A DNA stretch of 64,000 nucleotides, from NCBI RefSeq assembly GCF_000368925.1, contig NZ_KB849755.1, positions 277,639-341,638 on the forward strand, in the 5' to 3' direction. Source of the DNA: Acinetobacter bereziniae LMG 1003 = CIP 70.12. GTDB taxonomy: Bacteria > Pseudomonadota > Gammaproteobacteria > Pseudomonadales > Moraxellaceae. Shown here piece after piece: positions 55,911-64,000 of this stretch. The notes under the pieces are model-generated. The model saw only the letters and a list, made by a program, of their open reading frames with translations, was not told the origin of the DNA and made no database searches. Position numbers and translations under genes: made by a program. Position 1 is the first letter of the stretch. Each line of letters starts with the position of its first letter.

Positions 55911-56693
55911 TTAATCAGCGTTTGCAGTATGGCTAAGCTGACAGTTTGTACAATCTTGATCTTTTTCAAAGGCTAAAATTCGTTGTTTCATTGTTAAACC
56001 ATCCCACAGCAATAATTTTTGCTTGAGCGGTGTCCTTCCCAGACCGAGGTATAAAAGTGCATGATGTGCCTGTAAACTGGCGATGACATTTGGAGTTGTC
56101 GCCAATACGCCAGAGTCCGCACAACGTAAGCTTTCATTTTGCTGCTGCCCTTTGGGAAATAGGCATTCATAACATGCTGAATCCCCTTCAACCATAAACA
56201 GCTGACCTTGAAAACCAATTGCGGAAGCACTAATCAAAGGAGTTTGAGCATGTGTACAGGTTTGATTGACAAGATAACGTGTAGCAAAGTTATCACAACC
56301 ATCAAGCACCAAGTCTTGTTGTGAGATCAGCATTTGTGCATTCTGTTGATCAAGCCGGCTGGTATAATGTTCTACTTGAATAAAGGGATTAATCTGTTGC
56401 AATCGTTTGGCTAATATTTCTGCTTTATAGAAACCAATATCTGGCTCTACATAGGCAATCTGTCTTTGTAAGTTACTTATTTCTATAATATCTGCATCAA
56501 TCAGGCTAATTTTACCCACACCTGCGCGTGCCAATAGCTCAGCGGTGGTACAGCCAATCCCACCGCAGCCTACAATCAGGATATTGGCAAGCTTTAATTT
56601 TTCCTGTGCCTCTAAATCCCAACCATCTAATAAAATCTGGCGCGAATAGAGGTGCATTTCAGATTCGTTCAGTTCTAAATCCATATCCATCAT
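55911..56693 (-). CDS. moeB: HesA/MoeB/ThiF family adenylyltransferase
   Basis: A 260-residue E1-like enzyme that adenylates the C-terminus of MoaD or ThiS type proteins. ATP loop ILIVGCGGIGCTTAELLARAGVG, Arg/Asn motif SNLQRQI, and zinc Cys pairs CYECLF and CTNC. MoeB is the usual assignment for a solo copy, but ThiF cannot be excluded. Ends 40 bases before the AarF gene, same strand. Confidence 0.8.
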   Translation of the reverse strand: MMDMDLELNESEMHLYSRQILLDGWDLEAQEKLKLANILIVGCGGIGCTTAELLARAGVGKISLIDADIIEISNLQRQIAYVEPDIGFYKAEILAKRLQQINPFIQVEHYTSRLDQQNAQMLISQQDLVLDGCDNFATRYLVNQTCTHAQTPLISASAIGFQGQLFMVEGDSACYECLFPKGQQQNESLRCADSGVLATTPNVIASLQAHHALLYLGLGRTPLKQKLLLWDGLTMKQRILAFEKDQDCTNCQLSHTANAD

Positions 56694-56942
56694 GTACTAA
56701 AAATAATTCCGCTGTTCCCATCTGCAATATAACATTTTCAAGGTTTATCACGTAGAACATTGTAAAAATGAATCTGAAATAAGTGCTTGAACAATAGTAT
56801 TTGCTCAATGACCTATCCAAAGTAGAAAGTTGCTAAATTATTTTATTTATCGCAAATATTTTTCAAGTATTATTTCAATATTGAAAATTTATAAATTTCA
56901 TTCTACATTAGCTTAGAAAAAAATTTCACACTGAGTATAGCT

Positions 56943-57416
56943 ATGGAACTTGACCGTTACGACAAACAAATATTAGAAATATTAACCCATGAAGATATCA
57001 ACTTAAATGAATTGTCAGAACGCATTAATCTATCTGTGAGTTCAGTACACCGTCGCATCAAGCATTTGATTGAAACAGATATCATGACCAATCTAAAACG
57101 TGATATTAACTTCGAAAAATTAGGCTTTAAGCTACATGTGATTTTACAGATTTCACTTAGTAAACATGACACTGATACTTTTGCAAAATTTTTAGAGGAA
57201 CTGGAAAATATTCCAGAAGTGATTAATGCCTTTTTAGTCACGGGGCAAACCGCAGATTTCTTGGTTGAAGTGATTGCTAAAGATATGGAAAACTACAGTG
57301 AAATTTTACTTAAACGTATTGGTAAAATTGATCATGTGGTTGCGCTACATTCAAGCTTTGTGATCAAAGAATATAATCGAGTATTTAACTGTACTGGCTT
57401 ACTTAATCGTATTTAG
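56943..57416 (+). CDS. Lrp/AsnC family transcriptional regulator
   Basis: A 157-residue regulator with an N-terminal HTH (about 5-60; LDRYDKQILEILTHEDINLNELSERINLSVSSVHRRIKHL) and a C-terminal RAM ligand domain (about 65-150). It probably responds to an amino acid. Neighbouring genes do not reveal the target. A hairpin terminator follows. Confidence 0.92.
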   Translation: MELDRYDKQILEILTHEDINLNELSERINLSVSSVHRRIKHLIETDIMTNLKRDINFEKLGFKLHVILQISLSKHDTDTFAKFLEELENIPEVINAFLVTGQTADFLVEVIAKDMENYSEILLKRIGKIDHVVALHSSFVIKEYNRVFNCTGLLNRI

Positions 57417-57448
57417 TTGCTGATTCAAGTGCTGACGTTCTATAAGAC

Positions 57449-57476
57449 AAATAAGGGATCTCTCCTTCCCTTATTT
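57449..57476 (+). terminator. Terminator after the Lrp-type gene
   Basis: AAATAAGGGA/TCCCTTATTT, 8-base loop. Confidence 0.75.
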
Positions 57477-57522
57477 AGACAAAAATTTTAGACAAAAATC
57501 AATTTTTTTAATTTAAATGATC

Positions 57523-57708
57523 TTAATTGTTGTTTGTTAATTTAAGTAGAAATGAATCAAACTGCACTTTATCAAGAAACTTTAAATCAATATTGCTACC
57601 GTCGATAAAAAAAATTTTCGCTTGATGAATGTTCCCTTGTATCGTCTCAACTTCCATAAACTTGATGTTTGCTGAATTAATGTATTTATCTCTATATTTT
57701 ACAAACAC
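57523..57708 (-). CDS. Small protein, unknown function
   Basis: A 61-residue ORF starting GTG with AAGGAT five bases upstream, a convincing start context. Product MFVKYRDKYINSANIKFMEV... has alternating hydrophobic strands and ends FDSFLLKLTNNN, probably a small beta-rich cytoplasmic protein. No family recognised. Confidence 0.6.
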   Translation of the reverse strand: MFVKYRDKYINSANIKFMEVETIQGNIHQAKIFFIDGSNIDLKFLDKVQFDSFLLKLTNNN

Positions 57709-58074
57709 TTTTTATCCTTAAGAATGAGCCAATTTTACTGATCAACCGATCATTTAAAATTAATCAAAAACGAGACACAAGTCAAATATTTTTAAGTAAA
57801 TGTTAAATATATAAAATAATAAGCTAAATTTATCTGCCTTTAAAAAGACAATTGATCAGTTGTTTAACCGTGATGATTTACTCAGTAAAACGATATTTTA
57901 GCTATTTACTGTTCTCATTATTACCATGTGCTTGATCTTTTAAACAACTTCAAACGTGGCGAAAAGCGATTGAGTTTATAGAGTGGCGATAACTCAATTA
58001 CGGCAGAATTTAACAAATAAAAACCAGCATAAAAAAACGCACTCAAGAGTGCGCTTCTTTTACACAAATTAGAA
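57709..58074. other. Intergenic region downstream of yebC
   Basis: 366 bases without a gene. A hairpin (CGCACTC/GAGTGCG, 58031-58053, with an A-run on the plus strand giving a T-run for the minus transcript) is the probable yebC terminator. Confidence 0.5.
58031..58053 (-). terminator. Terminator after yebC
   Basis: Read on the minus strand, CGCACTC pairs with GAGTGCG and is followed by seven T. Confidence 0.75.
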
Positions 58075-58824
58075 TTAATTTTCTAATTCAGCTAAAACTT
58101 CGTCGGTAAACTCAACATTGGTATATACGTTTTGAACATCATCTAAATCTTCAAACATATCAATCATCTTCACGATGAGTTTTGCTTGATCTACATCAGA
58201 AATGAGCGCTTTGGTTGATGGACTCATCACCACTTCAGCATTGTCAGATTTCAAGCCTGCTGCAGTTAAAGCATCTTGTACATCACCAAACGTTTCTGGT
58301 GTAGTAATTACCAAGATTTCGTCTTCATCGACTTCGATATCTTCAGCACCTGCCTCTAAAGCAATGTCCATAATCTTGTCTTCTAAAGAAACATCTTCGA
58401 AAGTAATTTCACCACGCTTGGTAAATAAGTAAGCAACCGAACCTGCTGTACCCAAGTTCCCATTGGTTTTAGAGAAACAATGACGAACGTCTGGTACTGT
58501 ACGATTGAGGTTATCAGTCATCGTTTCAACAATAACTGCTACACCACCAACACCATAACCTTCATAAGTGACTTCTTTTAAATCATCGTTATCTTCACCA
58601 CCAGCACCACGCTGAATAGCACGATTAATGGTGTCACGTGTCATATTCACTGAAAGTGCTTTTTCAACAACAGCTCGTAGACGAGGGTTACTTCCCACAT
58701 CAGGACCGCCAAGTCTTGCTGCTGTGGTTAATTCACGAATATATTTGGTAAATACTTTACCGCGACTTGCATCTTGTTTTGCTTTACGATGCTTAATATT
58801 GGCCCACTTGGAATGACCCGCCAT
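58075..58824 (-). CDS. yebC: YebC/PmpR family protein
   Basis: A 249-residue protein with the family N-terminus MAGHSKWANIKHRKAKQDASRGKVFTKYIRELTTAARLGG and the acidic C-terminal domain. Known as a transcriptional regulator in some bacteria, and recent work on the family links it to ribosome stalling. Stand-alone gene here, not with ruvC. Confidence 0.95.
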   Translation of the reverse strand: MAGHSKWANIKHRKAKQDASRGKVFTKYIRELTTAARLGGPDVGSNPRLRAVVEKALSVNMTRDTINRAIQRGAGGEDNDDLKEVTYEGYGVGGVAVIVETMTDNLNRTVPDVRHCFSKTNGNLGTAGSVAYLFTKRGEITFEDVSLEDKIMDIALEAGAEDIEVDEDEILVITTPETFGDVQDALTAAGLKSDNAEVVMSPSTKALISDVDQAKLIVKMIDMFEDLDDVQNVYTNVEFTDEVLAELEN

Positions 58825-58930
58825 GCGAAATATGCTCCTGTAGATTGGCCTTATGCCATATCAAATTGCAGCAATTCTACCATAAGCACTTTTTTATGAG
58901 AAAGTGCTTATTTTTTAGTTTTGATGCAAA

Positions 58931-59494
58931 TTAAGAGTTTTTTGGTTCAGGAATTACAATATCCAATCCTGTGTGCTCTTTATATAACCGTTTAATTTCT
59001 GCGAGATCCTGATCTAAATCATTTGGATAAATTTTTCCAAAAATTCCACCTTGCTTGGTTTTTGAGTTGGCATACATTAAAACAATCGGCACACCTGCAG
59101 CTTTGGCTATATGCCAAAAACCTGTACGAATCGGTTTACGTGCTTCTCCGCGTTCAGCACGAGTAGCTTCAGGTGCGATCACCAAATTGAATTCATCCTG
59201 ACTTTGAAACAATTCAACCATTTGTGAAACAATATCTTTATTTGATTTACGGTCAACAGGAATCCCACCAATTTTTTCTAAAATTGGTTTCATGGGTCCT
59301 TTAAATAATTCTTTCTTGATTAAAGTATGAATTTTAATGTTATGAATTTGAAATATAGCAAGTGAAAGCACAGCATCCATCATAGACGTATGCTCAAAGC
59401 CAATAATCACTTGTTTTTTTTCAAGTACACTTTGATCCACGTCATAAGACCAACCCGAGAGCTTAAAAGTAAGTTCTCCCAAAAACTTTTTCAT
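58931..59494 (-). CDS. 1-acylglycerol-3-phosphate acyltransferase family protein
   Basis: A 187-residue PlsC-like acyltransferase with the catalytic H-x4-D box (FEHTSMMDAVLS), the glycerophosphate loop FKGPMKPILEKIGGIPVDRKS and VIAPEATRAERGEA. Shorter than PlsC and without a clear N-terminal span. ATG at 59494 is chosen; the longer reading is Cys/Phe-rich and implausible. The lipid acceptor is unknown. Confidence 0.85.
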   Translation of the reverse strand: MKKFLGELTFKLSGWSYDVDQSVLEKKQVIIGFEHTSMMDAVLSLAIFQIHNIKIHTLIKKELFKGPMKPILEKIGGIPVDRKSNKDIVSQMVELFQSQDEFNLVIAPEATRAERGEARKPIRTGFWHIAKAAGVPIVLMYANSKTKQGGIFGKIYPNDLDQDLAEIKRLYKEHTGLDIVIPEPKNS

Positions 59495-60378
59495 ATAACA
59501 TGTATGCCTTAAAAATTTGATTTGAGGATTGTCTGAGCAAAAGCAAAAAAAAACAATCACTATTACGCTTATTTTTCTACACTTGTATATTTTATCTTAA
59601 AACAATCGTCTTTTCTTAAAGCAACCAAAACATGAATGGATTTATTAATACAAATTTGAAAAGTATTAGACTTATATCCTGATCATAAGCCGATACACGA
59701 CATTACAACGCAATAAATTTAAAAATGCAGTAGGTTTTAAATAAATATAAACCATTGATCGACCTAATAAATTCAAATAAAACTGATCGCTTATAAAATA
59801 TAAATCTAAAGTTTAAAAACAAACACCGTTATATTCCATGTTCATCTCCTTATTCTTCATAATACATTATTCTACATCCTAATCGTTTTTCAAATAGAGA
59901 AATGAGTATCAATTATAAAATAAATCATGACATATCAGCACTTTTTTCTTTTTAAGGAACGCTTACATTTAATCCACCCCCTTTGTATTTTAGTATTTTT
60001 GAATATTGCGTTAACCCACTCAATTAATTATAAAATTCACCTAAAAAATAATATAACTTAAAAATTAATTTAGAGATACTAATTTGTTTTATGCTTTTTT
60101 AGCAAGATCAAAAAATAATTCAATTTATCAAAAAGTAAAACTATGTCACTATTTTGCAATATTTTATTTGTATAAAAAATAAACTAAAAAATATAATTTT
60201 TTTAAATAAATTTCTGATTTTCATTTAGATATAATATTAATACTTTATTTTTCATTACTTTTTTAGTCTTAATTGCACTTTTAAATTAGAGTTTTTACTC
60301 TACTTGTTGATTATTTTGTGTAATTTTAAATAACTCATTGTCAAGAAGACAATGATGATCTTTAAAAGGATGAATCTA
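59495..60378. other. Long AT-rich intergenic region
   Basis: 880 very AT-rich bases without a clear gene. On the minus strand AAGGAG is followed at six bases by a tiny ORF, MEYNGVCF-stop (59813-59839), and the same frame continues open after the stop for about 46 codons to 59672. This could be a decayed small gene or chance. The ompW-type promoter should be near the right end. Confidence 0.35.
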
Positions 60379-61485
60379 ATGAAAACAAAAAAGATGTTTC
60401 AAAAAGCCATCGTTACAACTTCTCTATTGTGTCTTACAGGGGTTAGCCAAGCTGAAGATTTTAAACGCTTTTCAGTTTCTACAGGCTGGCTACATATGAC
60501 GTCTATGGGAAAAGCGCAGCCATTTAGAATCAATACTTCGGTTGGTGCGAATACAAAAGCAGCGGTGGGTGTAATTTCAGGGCAAACAATTTTGGATAAT
60601 GTGGATCAATCTCGTATTGATGCGATGGACCCAACACTCATCGAGTTACTTAATACGCCCAGTAGTACAGAAGGTCGATATTTATTTGATGATTTACTCG
60701 AAGTTATCATGGCTGATGACCCCACTTTGATTGATCAATTAACAGGAATTGCTGAAATCAATGGCATTGCCAATTGGACATCAAATGCAGGTTTAGAAGT
60801 TGAAGATGTTGATACACTCGGTTTGATGTTTACCTATAATGTTACAGACAATGTTGCTGTTCAGCTGATTGGCGGTGTCCCACCTAAAGTTGATTTAAAA
60901 GGCAAAGGTGCTGTTTATGCACCCTTCACCGCAACATCTCAACCTCTTCAAGGCTTGGTTGGTGATCTATACTTAAAGAACAATCTTTTGATTACAGATT
61001 TAGATCGCTATAACACTGCTGCTTCTGCCAGAGCTTGGACACCCGCAATTCAAGCACAGTATTATTTTGGAAAATCTGGTGTCAATAAATTTAGACCTTT
61101 TGTTGGCGCAGGTGTTATGTATGCCTATTTCAATGATATTAAAATCAATTCAGGAATTAAAAATGATTTGGTCAATGCGGGGCATATGATCCAAAATATT
61201 CATGATGGTCAGTCAGGTGCTTCACTTGAAGGCAAACCATCAAGTGGCAATATGAAAGTTAAGGTCGATGCTACAGATGCACTTGCACCTATCGTCACGG
61301 CTGGATTTACCTATGACTTTAAACCAAACTGGTTTGCTACGGCATCTATTTCATATGCTAAATTAGATAATACAGCGACAATCAGTGTGGTGAATACCAA
61401 TAACAATGCAAAATTAATCCAAGCGAAAACTAAAATCGAGATTGATCCACTGATCTCATACGTTGGTGTTGGTTATCGTTTCTAA
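60379..61485 (+). CDS. OmpW family outer-membrane protein (long form)
   Basis: A 368-residue precursor with signal peptide MKTKKMFQKAIVTTSLLCLTGVSQA and OmpW features: LGLMFTYNVTDNVAVQLIGGVPPKVDLKG, FRPFVGAGVMYAYFND, FKPNWFATASISYAKL, ending in Phe. It is much longer than a typical OmpW (about 212), with an extra segment at about 45-130. ATG at 60379 with AAAAGGA eight bases before it. Confidence 0.85.
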   Translation: MKTKKMFQKAIVTTSLLCLTGVSQAEDFKRFSVSTGWLHMTSMGKAQPFRINTSVGANTKAAVGVISGQTILDNVDQSRIDAMDPTLIELLNTPSSTEGRYLFDDLLEVIMADDPTLIDQLTGIAEINGIANWTSNAGLEVEDVDTLGLMFTYNVTDNVAVQLIGGVPPKVDLKGKGAVYAPFTATSQPLQGLVGDLYLKNNLLITDLDRYNTAASARAWTPAIQAQYYFGKSGVNKFRPFVGAGVMYAYFNDIKINSGIKNDLVNAGHMIQNIHDGQSGASLEGKPSSGNMKVKVDATDALAPIVTAGFTYDFKPNWFATASISYAKLDNTATISVVNTNNNAKLIQAKTKIEIDPLISYVGVGYRF

Positions 61486-61942
61486 TTTTTAACATATAAA
61501 GTAATAAAAATTGAAGTCATTTTTTATATTCGATAAAGGAATGACTTCAATTAGGATTTAAAAAATTGGACTCGAAAATGAATTTGCATTTATTCGCTAA
61601 AAACCTGTAGGTCAAACGCATTGGCTATCGTATTTCATCTTCATACAGCGAAAATAAAGCAAAATTGCGCATAACAAATAATTTTTCGGCTTTATTAAAA
61701 TACTTGAATAGTAAAATTAAATAGAACAACAAAAAATAAGATAATAGGTGAAATTCGGCTTAAACAAAACTATTTAAACCAATAAAACTCGACTACTTAT
61801 CAAGCAAATAAAAATATTAAGAACAATCATTTTTCTAAATTTGTTGCAATTTCGTGACAATACTCTCATTATATGCAAAATTTTTAAACAGATATTGATC
61901 ATTAAAAATTTTAACTATACTTAACTAAACTTTGGAAAAAAG
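61486..61942. other. Intergenic region with a hairpin
   Basis: No gene in 457 bases. A 13-bp perfect inverted repeat (AATTGAAGTCATT, 61509-61521, with 61540-61552) follows the OmpW-type gene and may be its terminator though no T-run follows. A TTGCAA-N17-CATTAT promoter-like pair (61844-61872) precedes the next porin gene. Confidence 0.4.
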
Positions 61943-62473
61943 ATGAAGAAATTACTTTTAGTATCAATTTTGGGTGCTCTATCAGTAACTAGCCATGCAG
62001 CGAATACTGAAATTCAACCTTATGTGGGTGCAGGTTATACATATTTAGATAATGATGTTGATATTCACTTTTTGGGACTCAATGCTGGTGTTCAATTCAA
62101 CCAATATATTGGTGCTGAAGCATTTTGGAACAAATCAGTAAATGACATCAAATTTGATGAAGACTTTGAAGAGCTAGGCGTAAGAACTGATGCAGATGTT
62201 CAATATTATGGTGTTGCTTTAACGGGTAAATATCCTTTAGAAAACAATTTTTATGCTAAAGGTATGATTGGATATACACGTGTTGATCTTGATGTAGATG
62301 CTCAATTTTTAGGTTATAAAGTATCTGAAAGTGAAGATGATTCAGGTGTGATTATTCAAGCTGGTGGCGGTTATAACTTTACCAAGAATATTGCAGCTGA
62401 ATTAGCATACACATACATTAGCGCTTTTGATGGCTTTAATGGTGTGAATCTTCAATTAAAATATAACTTCTAA
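61943..62473 (+). CDS. Small outer-membrane beta-barrel protein
   Basis: A 176-residue precursor with signal peptide MKKLLLVSILGALSVTSHA. Eight predicted strands in alternating hydrophobic pattern (IQPYVGAGYTYLDND, NNFYAKGMIGYTRVDLD, GVIIQAGGGYNFTKNIAAELAYTYI) and a C-terminal Phe, the BAM signal. OmpA-barrel/OmpX-like porin family. Terminator follows. Confidence 0.88.
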   Translation: MKKLLLVSILGALSVTSHAANTEIQPYVGAGYTYLDNDVDIHFLGLNAGVQFNQYIGAEAFWNKSVNDIKFDEDFEELGVRTDADVQYYGVALTGKYPLENNFYAKGMIGYTRVDLDVDAQFLGYKVSESEDDSGVIIQAGGGYNFTKNIAAELAYTYISAFDGFNGVNLQLKYNF

Positions 62474-62482
62474 GTTAACAAT

Positions 62483-62512
62483 AAGAAAGAAGGATAAATA
62501 TCCTTCTTTCTT
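62483..62512 (+). terminator. Terminator after the porin gene
   Basis: AAGAAAGAAGGATA/TATCCTTCTTTCTT, a perfect 14-bp stem. The rest of the spacer to 62780 shows nothing. Confidence 0.75.
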
Positions 62513-62780
62513 AAATCACAAAGTAAAATAAAAACGATATACATCATTCATCATACTGATCGTTTGATATGAGTTAGCGATTCAAAACACCAATAATTAC
62601 TTAAATAAAATTTTTTAGGTAAATTTCGCTCAGTCAATTTATTTTATTCATCTTATAAATAATGACGAATTTAAAAGTAGCGATAGCAAGCATAATAGAC
62701 ATGCTGCTTCAGTATCAAATTTAAACTCGTGTTTTATAAAAAACTTAGATATTGCACAAGATTTAAAACACATCATAATT

Positions 62781-63365
62781 TTACTTGATCAACAATCCCC
62801 GTAATAATAAATCTAAAGCTTCTCGTGCATGTATTGATCTTTGTACATTATCTCCCCCTTCAGCAATCCAAAATGCAGCTTCTGTTAGACTGCCATAAAT
62901 TAAAGAAGCAATTGCTTGTGGGTCAACGGGTTCAATCACATTCTCTTGGAGAAGTTTTTCAATGAGTTCTTGCATCGAATCAATACAGTCTTTTTGTGAC
63001 TCTAATGAGCTTCCTCCTAAAACAGCGCGGGCATCACGAAGGACAATACGTTGGAATTCTGGTTCTAAAGCCATATCTAAATAACGATGACAACGTTGAC
63101 TAAAACCAAGCCAAGCATTTTCAGCATGATCAGAAATAAACTGTAGCTGATGATCCATCTCACTATCAATTTGCTTCACAACCGCTGCTAATAGTCCTTT
63201 CTTATCTCCGAAATGATGATAGAGCGCTCCACGGGTAAAGCCTGCTTGAGCAGTCAGGTCATCCATTGAGGTCTCTGCATAACCCTTTTCACTAAATACT
63301 ATACGTGCCATTGCAATCAAAGCTGCACGGGTTTCTTCCATTTCAGCACGGGTGCGACGAACCAT
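62781..63365 (-). CDS. TetR/AcrR family repressor
   Basis: A 194-residue repressor with the TetR HTH (about 8-55; ALIAMARIVFSEKGYAETSMDDLTAQAGFTRGALYHHFGDKKGLL). AcrR/TtgR-like pattern, typical of efflux regulators. ATG at 63365 has AAGGAG seven bases before it. Divergent from an MFS transporter gene, with three near-identical palindromes in the shared promoter. Confidence 0.93.
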   Translation of the reverse strand: MVRRTRAEMEETRAALIAMARIVFSEKGYAETSMDDLTAQAGFTRGALYHHFGDKKGLLAAVVKQIDSEMDHQLQFISDHAENAWLGFSQRCHRYLDMALEPEFQRIVLRDARAVLGGSSLESQKDCIDSMQELIEKLLQENVIEPVDPQAIASLIYGSLTEAAFWIAEGGDNVQRSIHAREALDLLLRGLLIK

Positions 63366-63379
63366 AAAAAAACTCCTTA

Positions 63380-63394
63380 CATACATTTCGTATG
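63380..63394. promoter_or_regulatory. TetR-type operator O1
   Basis: CATACATTTCGTATG, a 15-base palindrome with one mismatch, next to the repressor start. Confidence 0.65.
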
Positions 63395-63402
63395 AATATT
63401 TA

Positions 63403-63417
63403 CATACGCCTCGTATG
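63403..63417. promoter_or_regulatory. TetR-type operator O2
   Basis: CATACGCCTCGTATG, perfect arms CATACG/CGTATG. Confidence 0.7.
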
Positions 63418-63432
63418 ATTGTATGCTTTATT

Positions 63433-63447
63433 CATACGCAGCGTATG
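63433..63447. promoter_or_regulatory. TetR-type operator O3
   Basis: CATACGCAGCGTATG, perfect arms CATACG/CGTATG. A further GTATG half-site lies at 63421-63425. Confidence 0.7.
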
Positions 63448-63499
63448 TATTTTACAAAATCCTTGTATCTTTACAAGAAATCATTTTTAGGAAGACCGA

Positions 63500-64000
63500 A
63501 TGATTGATGCATATCGAGAATTATTTTTAAAACCCCATACGACCACATTCACGATGGCTGGTTTAATTGCACGTATCGCTTTGCCGATGAGTAGTATTGG
63601 AATCATCCTTATGATTTCGCAGTTGTATGATAGTTATGCCCTTGCAGGTTTAGTGTCGGCTACATTTGTCCTCACTTATGCGCTTATTTCACCACAAGTA
63701 TCAAGGCTCGTTGATCGCTATGGACAAAGAGATATACTTCCAATCGTAACGATCATCTGCACAGTTGGCTTTGTTATCTTAATTTATAGTGCTTGGAAGC
63801 AAACTGGCAATTGGTGCTTATTTATTGGAGCATTTTTAGCAGGTTTTATGCCAAGCATATCGGCAATGGTGAGAGCCCGTTGGACAGAACTTTATCGTGA
63901 TCACCCCAGATTACAGTCGGCTTATTCCTTAGAAACAGTACTTGATGAAGTGTCATTTATTATTGGACCTCCCTTATCTGTAGGCTTATCTATCATTTTA
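63500..64000 (+). CDS. MFS transporter (partial, runs off window)
   Basis: The first 167 codons are present. N-terminal MIDAYRELFLKPHTTTFTMAGLIARIALPMSSIGIIL, then the MFS loop RLVDRYGQRD between TM2 and TM3, and about five spans. Probably a drug or metabolite exporter controlled by the divergent TetR repressor through the operators at 63380-63447. Confidence 0.88.
   Translation, partial: MIDAYRELFLKPHTTTFTMAGLIARIALPMSSIGIILMISQLYDSYALAGLVSATFVLTYALISPQVSRLVDRYGQRDILPIVTIICTVGFVILIYSAWKQTGNWCLFIGAFLAGFMPSISAMVRARWTELYRDHPRLQSAYSLETVLDEVSFIIGPPLSVGLSIIL

Noticed and set aside
1..64000. tRNA, rRNA, CRISPR array, prophage or integron
   Set aside because: No cloverleaf with CCA-type end, no rRNA-like blocks, no regularly spaced direct repeats and no phage structural or integrase genes were seen.

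Overview
The window reads as a chromosomal segment of an Acinetobacter-type gammaproteobacterium (Moraxellaceae). The DNA is AT-rich. Gene content and neighbourhoods fit that genus: an AlkK-like acyl-CoA ligase, a tsaD/rpsU divergon with yqeY instead of dnaG, TamA/TamB, Coq7-type ubiquinone hydroxylase, and many small lipoproteins and outer-membrane barrels. The species assignment is inference from protein resemblance. No rRNA, tRNA, CRISPR array or prophage was seen.

Layout. 1-4.4 kb (minus strand): a protein built from about six W-anchored helix-turn-helix-like repeats, then an orphan VgrG with a Fur-box-like site upstream, then the start of a lipoprotein gene. 4.6-10.4 kb: Mn-type superoxide dismutase with a Fur-box-like site and a coupled 43-aa membrane ORF, an Mpo1-like protein, a Crp/Fnr regulator, an Ala/Lys-rich secreted protein, a lipoprotein, AzlC/AzlD and a YdjM-like hydrolase. 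10.9-16 kb: purT, glnD and dapC. 16-19 kb is an accessory island with a TonB-receptor stump abutting a decayed IS5-type transposase, a LysE exporter, a cold-shock/excalibur fusion and a GNAT enzyme. 19.1-23.5 kb: RND adaptor and pump. 23.6-26 kb (minus): msrB, glutathione peroxidase, AraC regulator and LysE exporter. 26.2-31 kb: alaA-like aminotransferase, a periplasmic asparaginase behind a sigma-54-like promoter, and two conserved unknowns.

31.4-38.8 kb: tsaD, rpsU, yqeY, a decayed RimL-type acetyltransferase, BepA-like protease, a D-2-hydroxyacid dehydrogenase, a possible HolD, and small ORFs including a 34-aa Cys/His protein. 38.8-43.4 kb: AlkK-like ligase, M48 protease and a secreted unknown. 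43.6-53 kb: tamA-tamB facing away from a transporter-coq7 pair. 53.1-59.5 kb: folB-folK-lipoprotein, an AarF/UbiB kinase, MoeB-like enzyme, Lrp-type regulator, YebC and an acyltransferase. 60.3-64 kb: two outer-membrane barrels and a TetR/MFS divergon with three matching operators.

The most notable signals are the tandem-repeat HTH-like protein beside vgrG, the Fur-like sites at vgrG and sodA, the sigma-54-like promoter of the asparaginase gene, a family of MITE-like intergenic repeats, and two gene remnants that only appear when frames are joined (TonB/IS5 and RimL).
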